Source of the DNA: Gammaproteobacteria bacterium | GTDB taxonomy: Bacteria > Pseudomonadota > Gammaproteobacteria > Coxiellales > Coxiellaceae | Assembly (NCBI GenBank): GCA_023266215.1 | Contig: JAHFRQ010000002.1 | Coordinates: 204,001-268,000, forward strand | DNA: 64,000 nucleotides | Direction of reading: 5' to 3' | Shown: in pieces, positions 1 to 7,665 of the stretch | How positions within the stretch are numbered: position 1 is the first letter of the stretch | Layout of the letters: every line of letters begins with the position of its first letter | Notes under the pieces: generated by a model | What the model saw: the letters and a program-made list of their open reading frames with translations, nothing else | Told to the model about the DNA's origin: nothing | The model's database searches: none | Made by a program: the position numbers and the translations under genes

Positions 1-765
1 TAAGCGTTTCGCTTTTTCGATCACCATTTCTGCTACCTGAACATGTCGTGCCGCAGGTTCATCAAATGTGCTTGCGACCACTTCGCCTTTTACAGAGCGC
101 TCCATTTCAGTCACTTCTTCAGGACGTTCGTCAATTAACAATACTATTAAAATACATTCTGGATGATTTAATGCGATAGAATGCGCAATATTTTGCAGCA
201 TCATTGTTTTGCCGGCTTTCGGTGGCGATACGATTAATCCGCGCTGACCTTTGCCAATCGGCGAAGCCAAATCAATAACGCGCGCTGTAATATCTTCTGT
301 GCTGCCATTACCAATTTCCATTTTGATGGGAACATCTGGAAATAATGGCGTAAGATTTTCGAATAAAACACGCTTGCGCGTATCTTCTGGATTTCCATAA
401 TTGGTTTGTTCAATTTCTAATAAAGCAAAATAGCGCTCACCTTGTTTGGGCGGACGAATTTTTCCGGTAACCGTGTCACCAGTACGCAAACTAAAGCGAC
501 GAATTTGACTCGGTGATACATAAATATCATCCGGTCCTGCTAAATAAGAACTGGCTGGAGAGCGCAAAAAACCGAACCCATCGGGTAAAATTTCAAGAAC
601 GCCGTCACCAAAAATGTCTTCGCCATTTTTAGCAGAAGTTTTCAAGATGGAAAAAACCATATCTTGTTTACGCATGCCGCTAATGCCTTCGATATCGAGG
701 CTTAAGGCAATGGAATTTAATTCGGCGGGGGCTTTGTCTCGTAACTCAGTTAAACTCATCGACAT
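1..765 (-). CDS. rho: Transcription termination factor Rho, N-terminal part (gene runs off the window)
   Basis: The minus strand reads as the first 255 residues of Rho, the hexameric RNA-dependent ATPase that terminates untranslated transcripts. The N-terminal helical domain ([16 protein letters not shown]) is followed by the cold-shock-like RNA-binding domain ([16 protein letters not shown], then [10 protein letters not shown]), a linker, and the ATPase core with Walker A near residue 178 ([15 protein letters not shown]), [10 protein letters not shown], and a break just after [14 protein letters not shown]. Two in-frame ATGs (765 and 759, MSMSL) are possible starts. The frame stays open to base 1. 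trxA lies upstream on the same strand, the order known from enterobacteria. Identity is essentially certain; only the C-terminal half is missing from view. Confidence 0.97.
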   Translation of the reverse strand, partial: MSMSLTELRDKAPAELNSIALSLDIEGISGMRKQDMVFSILKTSAKNGEDIFGDGVLEILPDGFGFLRSPASSYLAGPDDIYVSPSQIRRFSLRTGDTVTGKIRPPKQGERYFALLEIEQTNYGNPEDTRKRVLFENLTPLFPDVPIKMEIGNGSTEDITARVIDLASPIGKGQRGLIVSPPKAGKTMMLQNIAHSIALNHPECILIVLLIDERPEEVTEMERSVKGEVVASTFDEPAARHVQVAEMVIEKAKRL

Positions 766-949
766 GGATTGTGTACCTTGGGGTTGTTAGAAATTGTGCT
801 ATAAAATTGTTGTTTCATGTGGCGAAATCAGATCTGGTTGATTTTATTAAAGTTTTTGTGGGATTTGGCTCGATGTCCGATTTTCGCGTGGTCAAAATTG
901 ACCTGCAAGACCATTCTAGAGGTTTCAAGCTCAGATTGCAACAACCTAA

Positions 950-983
950 TTTCAACTTGGCATCAATTGATATCAAGTTGAAA
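950..983. repeat. Inverted repeat in the trxA-rho gap
   Basis: Perfect 10-bp arms TTTCAACTTG (950-959) and CAAGTTGAAA (974-983) enclose a 14-nt loop that itself holds ATCAATTGAT. A further GATATCAA copy follows. It lies just downstream of trxA on the minus strand, so it may fold at the 3' end of the trxA transcript. There is no clear T-run, so it is not a textbook intrinsic terminator. The rest of the 240-nt gap shows no gene. Confidence 0.5.
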
Positions 984-1006
984 CTGATATCAATATAAAC
1001 CAACTC

Positions 1007-1333
1007 TTATAGATTTTCATCCAAAAAAGCAGCGAGCTGCGATTTTGTAAGAGCACCCACTTTATTAGCCACCACATCGCCTTCTTTAAAGAGCATCAAG
1101 CTGGGGATTCCGCGCACACCATACGTTGAAGGCGATTCTGGGTTTTCATCCACATTCACTTTGACGAATTTAATACGACCTGTGTAGTTTCCCGCGATTT
1201 CTTCTAAAACAGGGCCAAGCATTTTACAAGGTCCGCACCATTCCGCCCAAAAATCGACCAGGACAGGAATCTTAGAATCCAAAACATCTGCTTGAAACTG
1301 GCCGTCAGAAGTGGCTGATACGTTCGCGCTCAT
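1007..1333 (-). CDS. trxA: Thioredoxin
   Basis: Thioredoxin is a small cytoplasmic protein that reduces disulfides in target proteins with electrons from NADPH through thioredoxin reductase. The 108-residue product has the active site [10 protein letters not shown] near residue 30, the cis-proline region [12 protein letters not shown] and a C-terminal helix ending AAFLDENL, the normal size and layout. I place the start at the ATG at 1333 ([10 protein letters not shown]), because a GGAG Shine-Dalgarno sits 6 nt upstream; a TTG at 1345 overlaps that site and is unlikely. It lies upstream of rho in the same direction, with a 34-nt inverted repeat between them. tdk runs divergently. Confidence 0.97.
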   Translation of the reverse strand: MSANVSATSDGQFQADVLDSKIPVLVDFWAEWCGPCKMLGPVLEEIAGNYTGRIKFVKVNVDENPESPSTYGVRGIPSLMLFKEGDVVANKVGALTKSQLAAFLDENL

Positions 1334-1405
1334 CGTTTTCTCCAAAGTTATGTTAGAATTTTGTCACTATAATCTAAATTGATTTGATGCGCAAAGGAAC
1401 TGTCA

Positions 1406-1987
1406 ATGGCAAAACTTCATTTTTACTATTCCGCGATGAATGCGGGCAAAAGCACGACGCTATTGCAATCGAGTTACAACTACAACGAGCGCGGCATGGA
1501 TACGTTATTGTATGCGCCCATGGTGGATGATCGTTATGGCGTTGGCAATATTGCAACGCGAATCGGGTTGCAAGCACCTGCGATTGCTTTTAATGATGAA
1601 TTTAATATTTACGAATCTGCAGAATCCGAATTAAAAAGAAATAAAAATATTAAATGTATTCTAATTGATGAAGCGCAATTTTTAAATAAAAAACAAGTAA
1701 ACGAATTAACAGACATTGCAGATCGTTTAAATATTCCTGTGTTAGCTTACGGGCTTCGCTCTGATTTTATGGGCGAACCCTTTGAAGGCAGTTCGTATTT
1801 ATTAGCACTCGCAGACACTTTAATAGAACTAAAAACAATCTGTCATTGCGGCAAAAAAGCAACGATGAATATGCGCATTGATCAAGATGGCAATGCAGTG
1901 ACTGCGGGAAAGCAAATTGATATCGGCGGCAATGAAAGATATGTCTCAACGTGTCGAAAACATTTTAAGCTGAAGCAAGCGAGGTGA
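1406..1987 (+). CDS. tdk: Thymidine kinase
   Basis: Salvage kinase that phosphorylates thymidine to dTMP with ATP. The 193-residue protein begins [17 protein letters not shown], where MNAGKST is the Walker A loop at residues 11-17. It has the ILIDEAQFL Walker B/catalytic segment near residue 85, a lasso region with the zinc-binding CHCGKKA motif and a later CRKH, and YVSTCRKHF at the end. Length and motif order match bacterial type II thymidine kinases such as E. coli Tdk. It is divergent from trxA with about 70 nt between the starts. There is no sign of damage. Confidence 0.97.
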   Translation: MAKLHFYYSAMNAGKSTTLLQSSYNYNERGMDTLLYAPMVDDRYGVGNIATRIGLQAPAIAFNDEFNIYESAESELKRNKNIKCILIDEAQFLNKKQVNELTDIADRLNIPVLAYGLRSDFMGEPFEGSSYLLALADTLIELKTICHCGKKATMNMRIDQDGNAVTAGKQIDIGGNERYVSTCRKHFKLKQAR

Positions 1988-2065
1988 GCTTAAAAACACG
2001 GTATTGATTTTTAATTTAAATAGTGTGATATTCTCACTTTATAAACCAAAATGAGCTGAAAGACC

Positions 2066-2890
2066 ATGTCCAAGTATCTTGACCCTAAAAGCGACATTGT
2101 TTTCAAAAAAGTGTTTGGAAACAACAAGCGTTTACTCAAAAGTTTTCTGAATGCTGTTTTGCCATTGCCTGAAAATAGATTAATTGAGGATTTGTCTTAT
2201 CTGTCATCAGAACAAGTCCCGACACTACCCGCGTTAAAGCACACTATTGTTGATGTAAAATGTACAGATACACAAAAACGTACTTTTATTGTTGAAATGC
2301 AGATTCAGTGGGTTACCGCTTTTATGCAACGCGTGTTATTTAATACAAGCGCAGCCTATGTGCATCAATTAGGTAAAAGCGAAGCTTATGAAAATTTAAG
2401 TCCTGTTTATGGATTGGCTTTGTTGGGTCATAATTTAGAAAACACCGAAAATGATCCGGAGTGGTTTCATCACTACAAAATGACTCACGCGAAAAATAAT
2501 CAAAAAAGCTTGGATGATATTCAAATAGTAATTGTTGAGTTACCCAAATTCAAACCATCTACTATTCAAGATAAAAAACTCACTGTGCTATGGCTGAGAT
2601 TTTTATCTGAAATAAATGAACATACAAAACAAGCGCCCACTGAATTATTAGCCATTCCTGAAATCAAAGAAGCGATTGGTTTGCTGGAAGAATCCGCTTA
2701 CACAAAAAGCGAATTAGAGACTTATAACTCCTATTGGGATTCTGTCAGAACAGAAAAAACACTGATTTCTGGCAAAGTAATAGAAAAAATGCATGAAGTT
2801 GCGAAACGCATGTTAATTGACGGTGTCGGTGTTGACGCTATTTCTAAATACACAGGCTTGTCAGAAAACGAAGTCGAAGAATTAAAATAA
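2066..2890 (+). CDS. Rpn-family PD-(D/E)XK nuclease (recombination-promoting nuclease/putative transposase)
   Basis: The 274-residue product starts MSKYLDPKSDIVFKKVFG, the hallmark opening of the Rpn/PDDEXK_2 family (formerly transposase_31), and continues with NKRLLKSFLNAVLPL. The nuclease-like core holds a D (IVDVKCTDTQ, residues about 64-73) followed by FIVEMQIQW, giving a D...ExQ signature. The C-terminus has the small repeat-like segment KRMLIDGVGVDAISKYTGLSENEVEEL, typical of this family's HTH-like tail. Rpn proteins are DNA endonucleases reported to promote RecA-independent recombination and, in some cases, to act in phage defence. The gene stands alone; a short decayed sequence follows. 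The family is confident, the biological role here is unknown. Confidence 0.88.
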   Translation: MSKYLDPKSDIVFKKVFGNNKRLLKSFLNAVLPLPENRLIEDLSYLSSEQVPTLPALKHTIVDVKCTDTQKRTFIVEMQIQWVTAFMQRVLFNTSAAYVHQLGKSEAYENLSPVYGLALLGHNLENTENDPEWFHHYKMTHAKNNQKSLDDIQIVIVELPKFKPSTIQDKKLTVLWLRFLSEINEHTKQAPTELLAIPEIKEAIGLLEESAYTKSELETYNSYWDSVRTEKTLISGKVIEKMHEVAKRMLIDGVGVDAISKYTGLSENEVEELK

Positions 2891-2896
2891 TACAGG

Positions 2897-2999
2897 GGTT
2901 TATATTTTATGAGCAACACCCAAAACTTTAAGCATACTGAGAGTAAGGTTTCCAGCGTTTTTTGGATATTTTTAAACAAGGCAAAAAGGCAAGACTGAC
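2897..2999 (+). repeat. Duplicated gene start fused to an inverted copy of a dispersed repeat
   Basis: Bases 2897-2936 are identical over 40 nt to 3708-3747, which is the leader and first nine codons of the gene at 3720. After the shared part the frame reads only about 20 more codons to a stop (TGA ending at 2998). Bases about 2953-2999 resemble, in inverse orientation, the repeat found at 5031, 7464 and 9258 (shared core CAGCGTTTTTTGGAT and AAACAAG). It is a scar of rearrangement, not a gene. Confidence 0.7.
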
Positions 3000-3005
3000 A
3001 CGGAT

Positions 3006-3323
3006 TTATCTTAAAATGCATCGGCCAGTTTTCTTAATTTCATTGTGCAGCCTATCTGGCGATATATCGATTTCGCCTGGCCATGTCGCCACACCCAGCT
3101 CCAAATAAACTTTCCTGAAAAAAACTTTGTTTTTTAATTTTTTGAAAATTCCAGCATCTTCACGCATCACCAATAATTTCAACTCAACTAACCCTTTTGT
3201 GCCGTCAACAAACTTAACTTTCAACACATAATCTTTTCGCGGCTTAACGTCAACTAGACGCCAAGGGGATTTACAAATTATTTCAGGGGTGATATTTTTT
3301 TTAGTGGTTTTCTTTTTTCGCAT
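3006..3323 (-). CDS. DUF2442-domain protein (partner of the DUF4160 gene)
   Basis: A basic protein of about 105 residues. The middle (SPWRLVDVKPRKDYVLKVKFVDGTKGLVELKLLV) is typical of DUF2442, which is usually rich in strands and found directly next to DUF4160 genes; the end reads WPGEIDISPDRLHNEIKK. The ATG at 3323 (MRKKKTTKKN) with GGAA upstream is a better start than the TTG at 3332. It overlaps the end of the DUF4160 gene by 46 nt, so the two are probably translated together. The pair is common as a small mobile two-gene unit and has been suspected of being a toxin-antitoxin system, but no activity has been shown that I know of. Confidence 0.82.
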   Translation of the reverse strand: MRKKKTTKKNITPEIICKSPWRLVDVKPRKDYVLKVKFVDGTKGLVELKLLVMREDAGIFKKLKNKVFFRKVYLELGVATWPGEIDISPDRLHNEIKKTGRCILR

Positions 3324-3559
3324 AATTTCCAATCTTCCAATAACAACATGCGGTTATCAGACGCCCACTCCAAAACAAGGGACAAGGCTCGTTTTGGCAT
3401 CTTTCCAGAAATTACTTCAAGCGTCTGAATATTAATCTGTACTTCATATTCAGCATATAACGCATGAAAATGTGGCGGCGCATGATCTCCCCAAAACATT
3501 TGTATGACAATCCCATAAAAGCTACTGATTGTTGGCACAACTTCCCATCCTTTTAACAT
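3278..3559 (-). CDS. DUF4160-domain protein
   Basis: The 93-residue product begins MLKGWEVVPTISSFYGIVIQMFWGDHAPPHFHALYAEYEVQI. The segment IxMFWxDHxPPHFHAxYxxYE is the defining DUF4160 signature, with conserved His residues that could bind metal. It continues with ISGKMPKRALSLVLEWASDN, the usual C-terminal helix. It is the upstream gene of a two-gene unit with DUF2442, overlapping it at the 3' end. Such pairs are widespread in bacterial accessory genomes. The length fits the family. The function is unknown; a toxin-antitoxin role is only a suggestion from the overlap and the pairing. Confidence 0.87.
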   Translation of the reverse strand: MLKGWEVVPTISSFYGIVIQMFWGDHAPPHFHALYAEYEVQINIQTLEVISGKMPKRALSLVLEWASDNRMLLLEDWKLCEKRKPLKKISPLK

Positions 3560-3719
3560 ATCATATAATTAAATGTCCGTAATGCTATTTTATACGCAGA
3601 TGAATGTCAATTTCCTCAAACAAGACTTGATGCTATATTGCGCCTAAGATTGCATTAACTCATGAATTGAGTCAATAATATAAGTAATTTATAGTCAAAC
3701 ATGATGAGGTTTATATTTT

Positions 3720-4241
3720 ATGAGCAACACCCAAAACTTTAAGCATATTGTTGATACCCATAAAAATTTCGGTCAATTAAAGCAAGAGATATTAGACAAG
3801 GAATCTGTCTTTTTTGCTTTTGATTATAAGTACGAAATTAATCAATCGCCTGATCATGCAATTTCAGCGCAAGATTTCTGGAAGGTTGCGAAAATTAAAG
3901 CAAAAAATGCTTCTTTATTCGTTGAAGAAATTTTATCGTGCGATGTTATCGGGCCTTCGGCTCACGGTTTTATTCGCGTCATTACCATGTCTGGTAGCGA
4001 TGCAACTCAAGGCAAATCAGCTGAGCTCTCACGCATCAAAGAAAGGGTAGTGCTAGATGAAGCAACAAAAACTGCATTATTTTTTCAGCTCGAAACGAAC
4101 GGCAAAATGCTTTTAAATGCAATCAATCAAGTGGTAGCGGAAAACAATAATGTTTATTTTTTAGGGCGTTATGTCTATAGTGTCAAAAAAAATTCACAGC
4201 TCCCTGAAGATATTGATTTTATGAAAAACTTAAGTCAGTAA
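3720..4241 (+). CDS. Hypothetical protein, probably SRPBCC/AtaL-like fold (DUF1857)
   Basis: A 173-residue protein with no signal peptide or membrane segment. Residues about 30-160 read like a START/SRPBCC domain of the AtaL-like (DUF1857) type: a first strand (FFAFDYKYEINQ), the segment ISAQDFWKVAKIKAKNASLFVEEILSCDVI, a G-rich turn (GPSAHGFIRVITM), paired strands (IKERVVLDEATKTALFFQLETNGKM) and a closing helix/strand. That family forms helix-grip folds that hold hydrophobic ligands. The first 20 residues (MSNTQNFKHIVDTHKNFGQ) are an addition. The leader and first nine codons are duplicated at 2897-2936. The fold assignment is by pattern only and the ligand is unknown. Confidence 0.6.
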   Translation: MSNTQNFKHIVDTHKNFGQLKQEILDKESVFFAFDYKYEINQSPDHAISAQDFWKVAKIKAKNASLFVEEILSCDVIGPSAHGFIRVITMSGSDATQGKSAELSRIKERVVLDEATKTALFFQLETNGKMLLNAINQVVAENNNVYFLGRYVYSVKKNSQLPEDIDFMKNLSQ

Positions 4242-4253
4242 TTTTTATCTCGA

Positions 4254-4334
4254 ATGGATGTGATGATTGAAAAAATGAAAACATTTGCGCGATCTAAAGA
4301 ACTTGAAAAAATCTATCAGGGATTGTTTGGCTAG
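4254..4334 (+). CDS. Short ORF, possible gene remnant
   Basis: Thirteen bases after the previous stop, an ATG opens a 26-codon frame, MDVMIEKMKTFARSKE... ending IYQGLFG, whose stop touches the left end of the inverted-repeat element. The composition looks like the amphipathic C-terminal end of a larger protein. It may be the tail of a gene cut off by insertion of the element. No Shine-Dalgarno sequence is evident. I cannot name it. Confidence 0.3.
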   Translation: MDVMIEKMKTFARSKELEKIYQGLFG

Positions 4335-4335
4335 C

Positions 4336-4736
4336 GAATTCGTAATTATTCAGTCCCTCATAGCAACTAACTAAAAAGTCCCCTCTCCCGCAAGCGCTTT
4401 TTGCGCAGCGGGAGAGGGACAGGGTGAGGGTTTTTGAAAGTTATTTTTGATTTTATATGCAATTCATTTATTTTTTTACGGCAATAAGAAGATGGTGGTT
4501 GATTGAAATTATTTACGAGAATTAATTTAATTTTTATTAACGGCAAAACAATCTCATTTGCGCTAATTAAATAATTTATTAAAATTTATATGAAAAATAT
4601 GCCAAGATTTTTCTGATTTATTTCTGACTTTTTTTAAAAACCCCTCACCCTGTCCCTCTCCCGCTGCGCAAAAAGCGCTTGCGGGAGAGGGGACTTTTTA
4701 GTTAGTTGCTATGAGGAACTAAATAATTACGAATTC
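4336..4736. mobile_element. 401-bp inverted-repeat (MITE-like) element with REP-type hairpins
   Basis: Two nearly identical arms of about 100 bp in opposite orientation (4336-4435 and 4634-4736) enclose about 200 bp of very AT-rich DNA without a gene. Both outer ends are GAATTCGTAATTATT. Each arm contains a palindrome CCCTCTCCCGC...GCGGGAGAGGG (4381-4418 on the left) and a GGTGAGGG tail, so each arm folds alone and the two arms also fold on each other. There is no ORF, so it would be non-autonomous. A short relative of the hairpin core occurs at 33259-33281. I could not identify a clear target-site duplication. Confidence 0.75.
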
Positions 4737-4846
4737 TTTTCTTTTGTGAAGTATCCATGCAAGCCTCCTGCTTATCTGATCATACGCAAAATAAACTCTT
4801 AAAGTAAAGGGTGAGTAAGATAAACTTGTCAGCAAGGAGCAGGATG

Positions 4847-5029
4847 ATGAAAGCAATTATAATTGAAGGCTATGGCGCTACAGATGAACTTTCTGAAATT
4901 GCAAGATTAATTGATTCAGGAAAATTAAAATCTAAAGTTGCGACTATTTTTTCTTTAGAAAATGCGCAAGAAGCTCAAGCTTTAAGTCAAAAAGGCGGCG
5001 CGCCGGGAAAGATTGTGATTAAAATATAA
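4847..5029 (+). pseudogene. Internally deleted zinc-type alcohol dehydrogenase/quinone oxidoreductase
   Basis: The first 14 residues (MKAIIIEGYGATDE) are the N-terminus of a medium-chain dehydrogenase/quinone reductase. The next residues (LSEIARLIDSGKLKSKVATI, then FSLENAQEAQALSQKGGAPG and KIVIKI) are the last 45 or so residues of the same family, where the active enzyme ends with the substrate-domain segment and GKIVL. The roughly 250 residues between are missing, yet the frame is kept. AGGAG at 4835-4839 precedes the ATGs at 4844/4847, so a 60-residue peptide could still be made. It lies just after the inverted-repeat element. Loss of the catalytic and NAD(P)-binding parts makes it non-functional as an enzyme. 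Confidence 0.75.
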
Positions 5030-5030
5030 A

Positions 5031-5126
5031 TGCCCACGCCAGACATGACTCTTCAGACTTGTTTGAGAAATCCAAAAAAACGCTGTGAGCCTTGTTGGCA
5101 GTAATATTTCCAGTGTTTATGCTTGC
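5031..5126. repeat. Dispersed repeat pair (B then A), copy 1
   Basis: Bases 5031-5095 (CCCACGCCAGACATGACTC then TTCAGACTTGTTTGAGAAAT and AAAAAACGCTGTGAGCCTT) match 7464-7523 and 9258-9290, and more weakly the inverse of 2953-2999. Bases about 5102-5126 (TAATATTTCCAGTGTTTATG) match 7334-7361. The same two blocks stand side by side at 5.0 kb and 7.4 kb. They have no coding sense and look like the eroded ends of a mobile element. Confidence 0.65.
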
Positions 5127-6598
5127 TTAAATCTCATCTCTAAATAAATCATCACGCGTGACAACACCACAGAGTAATTCTTCTGAGTAAATAGTTTTTT
5201 TAACTCCATTGGCAGAAATCATAGCTAAAAATAATTGCTTATGTGTACGAGTTATTTTTTCAAATACCGTTACTTTTTGCCGTAGTTTTTCAGCATAGTG
5301 CTTATCGATTGCAAATGAAGATTCGGTGTATTTAATTTCGCAAAGCGTAATGGCTCTATCACCGCGATCAAATAGCAAGTCTATTTGCGCTCCCCGATCA
5401 GCTGAATCTTTTTTAGGAATATACCGCCATGTTGATGATAAGCTAAAATCTTCAAGCTCTAGCGCGGTTTTAATCTGCTGGATATGCTGATAACAAATAT
5501 TTTCAAAAGAATAACCCATCCAGTTATAATATTCAGGCGTATGAATAATTTTTTTCCAGAATTTTGAATTGCGATCTTGCTTAAGATTATTTTTTATTTC
5601 TTTAATCCATTTTAAATAAAAATAACAATAGGGATCGCTGATTCTATAAAGTAGCCCCAATTTTTTATGTCCAAAAGGCGTATGTGACGCAATAAATCCT
5701 GCGTCTTCTAAATCCTCTAATCGCTTGGTGAGCCTGCCACCCTCACCCGTCAATTTATTTTTTTTCCTTAAAGCTATTCTTGAAATACCTTCTTTGCGAT
5801 CTGCAATTAAATTAATTAATTCCTCATATTGCTCTGAATGCTCAAATAATGATAAGAACACTTCATTAAATTCATCAAACAATATGCCATTAGAATTGAA
5901 AAATAATTTATCGATATTCTGATCAATCGAATAATTTTTTTTAAGTTGCATTAAATAGAATGGTACACCACCCATAATCATGTAGATTTTCAGGACTTGC
6001 TCTTGATTGCTGGGGTAGCCTATTTTCTTTAAAAATAAAGCGGTGTCATGTAGATTAAATGGCAATAATCTCATTTTTCGCGTTATGCGATTATGCAAGC
6101 CACCGCGATTTTTAATAATTTTTTTAATAATCCAAGAGGCTGCTGATCCGCAAACAATTAATTTTATTTTTTTATTATCTGACCAATGCCTATTCCAAAA
6201 ATATTCTAAAGCTGACACTACACCTGATTTTTTTGTTGCCATCCAAGGTAACTCGTCAAAAAAAAGTATGATTTTTCTATTTTTATCGGTTATTTTTTCT
6301 ATTGCTTTTAAAAGCTCATCAAATGCATCCATCCAGTCAGCGGATGTTTTCAATGGTGCACCATTATAAAATGTTTCGCCTAGTTCCTTGCAAAAGCGCG
6401 CAAGCTGCTTTTTCATTGAGCCCTTATAAATCCCGGTCATTTTAAAAAAAATACACTTTTTTCTTTGAAAAAAACTTTTAATCAGAAATGTTTTTCCAAC
6501 GCGACGTCTTCCATATACCGCAATCAGCTCAGCTTCTTTTGATCCAAAAGCCTCTTCCAGTTCTTTTATTTCGCGATCTCTACCAATAATGCTTGCAT
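5127..6598 (-). pseudogene. Archaeal-type AAA ATPase with DUF234 nuclease-like tail; N-terminus out of frame
   Basis: The long frame (ATG at 6440) encodes 437 residues with Walker B (KIILFFDELPWMAT), the sensor region (IVCGSAASWIIKKII), GGLHNRITRK, a winged-helix part and a DUF234 tail with QIDLLFDRGDRAITLCEIKY (a D...ExK nuclease-like motif). The P-loop is missing from this ORF but is encoded directly upstream in the same frame: IIGRDREIKELEEAFGS, then AVYGRRRVGKTFLIKSFF (about 6583-6441). No ATG, GTG or TTG opens that stretch in frame. The only suitable ATG (6596-6598) is off by one base, as if a base had been lost after ATGCAAGC. The paralogue at 39818-41278 has an intact start at the equivalent point. 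It is probably a frameshifted gene; an unusual start codon is the alternative. Confidence 0.7.
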
Positions 6599-6622
6599 GA
6601 TTATCTTTTGCCTCTTGTGTTG

Positions 6623-6657
6623 GCGGGACACTTATAAGTATATTATAAGTGTCCCGC
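6623..6657. promoter_or_regulatory. 35-bp palindrome upstream of the ATPase at 5127-6598
   Basis: Perfect 14-bp arms GCGGGACACTTATA (6623-6636) and TATAAGTGTCCCGC (6644-6657) surround a 7-nt centre. It lies 25 nt upstream of the presumed original start of the ATPase gene and inside its promoter region. A perfect palindrome of this length with an AT-rich core fits a repressor operator better than a terminator, as there is no T-run on either side. Confidence 0.6.
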
Positions 6658-6718
6658 TGAGTGGAGCGCCATGTTACAGTGCCATGGTAGGTATGTTTTG
6701 TGCTTTTATAGCCCTGTT

Positions 6719-7270
6719 TTACTGATGCTTTTCAATCCAGCACGCAAATTGATCTGCAAAATTTTGTAAAAACTTTTTGGTGTTTTCGTCAGTAATATTA
6801 AAATCCGCGTCAATTAAATTTTCTTTAAATTGTAAATATACTTCAGGTTGACCCATTAAATATAATTCTAAATAAGATAAAGTATGCTTTAAACTATTTT
6901 GCGCACATGCCGTTCCAATCGCGCCAGGTGATGCGCCGCATATTGCAGCTGGTTTTTTCGCAAACGAATTTTTACCGTAAGGGCGACTTGCCCAATCAAT
7001 GGCATTTTTTAAAACGCCGGGAACGCCACGATTATATTCTGGTGTTACCAATAATACAGCATCTGAATTTTCAATATCTTTTTTTAATTTTAAAACCGTT
7101 TCTGGAAAATGAATTTCTAAATCTTGATTAAATAACGGCAGATCAGAAATAGTGAGAATATTAAAATCGCATTGTTCCGATAATAATTTTCCTATCGCTT
7201 TAGCTAATTTTAAATTACAAGAATCCTTTCGAAGACTACCCACAATGACGCTGATATTGAATTTTTTCAT
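6719..7270 (-). CDS. NADPH-dependent FMN reductase family protein
   Basis: A 183-residue flavodoxin-like reductase of the chromate/quinone reductase type. It opens MKKFNISVIVGSLRKDSCNLKLAKAI, where GSLRKDS is the FMN phosphate-binding loop, and has SDAVLLVTPEYNRGVPGVLKNAIDW (the LVTPEYN...LKNAIDW signature) and KPAAICGASPGAIGTA. Homologues reduce quinones, flavins or chromate at the expense of NADPH as soluble dimers. The ATG at 7270 has AAGGAA nine nt upstream. It is a single gene with no obvious operon partner. Its stop is only about 60 nt from the palindrome of the neighbouring ATPase. The substrate cannot be told. Confidence 0.93.
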   Translation of the reverse strand: MKKFNISVIVGSLRKDSCNLKLAKAIGKLLSEQCDFNILTISDLPLFNQDLEIHFPETVLKLKKDIENSDAVLLVTPEYNRGVPGVLKNAIDWASRPYGKNSFAKKPAAICGASPGAIGTACAQNSLKHTLSYLELYLMGQPEVYLQFKENLIDADFNITDENTKKFLQNFADQFACWIEKHQ

Positions 7271-7333
7271 GAATCATTCCTTTTGAAAATTTAAAGTTAA
7301 ATAAAATTGTAACATGCGGATTTAAACTTGCGC

Positions 7334-7523
7334 TAATATTTCCAGTGTTTTATGCTTGCTTAGAGCAGCCAAATAAAAACATGGGTATTTAACAAAAGCT
7401 TATTCATCGTCTGCATTCCACGAAACATCAATCGGCTCAAAGTTCCCATGTTCCCACGCCTTTCCCACGCCAGGCATGACTTTTCAGACTTGCTTGGAAA
7501 ATACAAAAAACATTGCAAGCCTT
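7334..7523. repeat. Gene-free gap with dispersed repeats A and B, copy 2
   Basis: The 395-nt gap between 7270 and 7666 holds block A (about 7334-7361, TATTTCCAGTGTTTTATGCT), then a dead Phd/PIN junction (7365-7440), then block B (7464-7523, CCCACGCCAGGCATGACTTT). A and B also adjoin each other at 5031-5126. The rest, up to the MATE start, shows nothing recognisable except AT-rich DNA that probably carries the transporter's promoter. Confidence 0.6.
7365..7440 (-). pseudogene. Fragment of a Phd-PIN toxin-antitoxin junction
   Basis: These 76 bases align without gaps to 12471-12546, the end of the antitoxin and start of the PIN toxin, with about 10 differences by eye. On the minus strand they read as the antitoxin tail (WNADDE then stop) overlapping a toxin start MNKLLLNTHVF. 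Nothing else of either gene remains. It is flanked on both sides by the dispersed repeat blocks, which suggests deletion by recombination between repeats. Confidence 0.75.
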
Positions 7524-7665
7524 ACATTCTGGACAAAGATGTTCATTATAGTATAATCATCGAAAAATGATTTCCCTTGGAAAACTAAATAGAGGCGGTT
7601 TCAAAAAATTGCTTAGATGCGTTTTGCATTAGAAATTTCAGCATTAAATTCAGTGGAAATTATTT

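Noticed and set aside
771-1003. Small ORFs on both strands of the trxA-rho gap
   Set aside because: They mirror each other across an inverted-repeat region, lack Shine-Dalgarno sites and show no family similarity.
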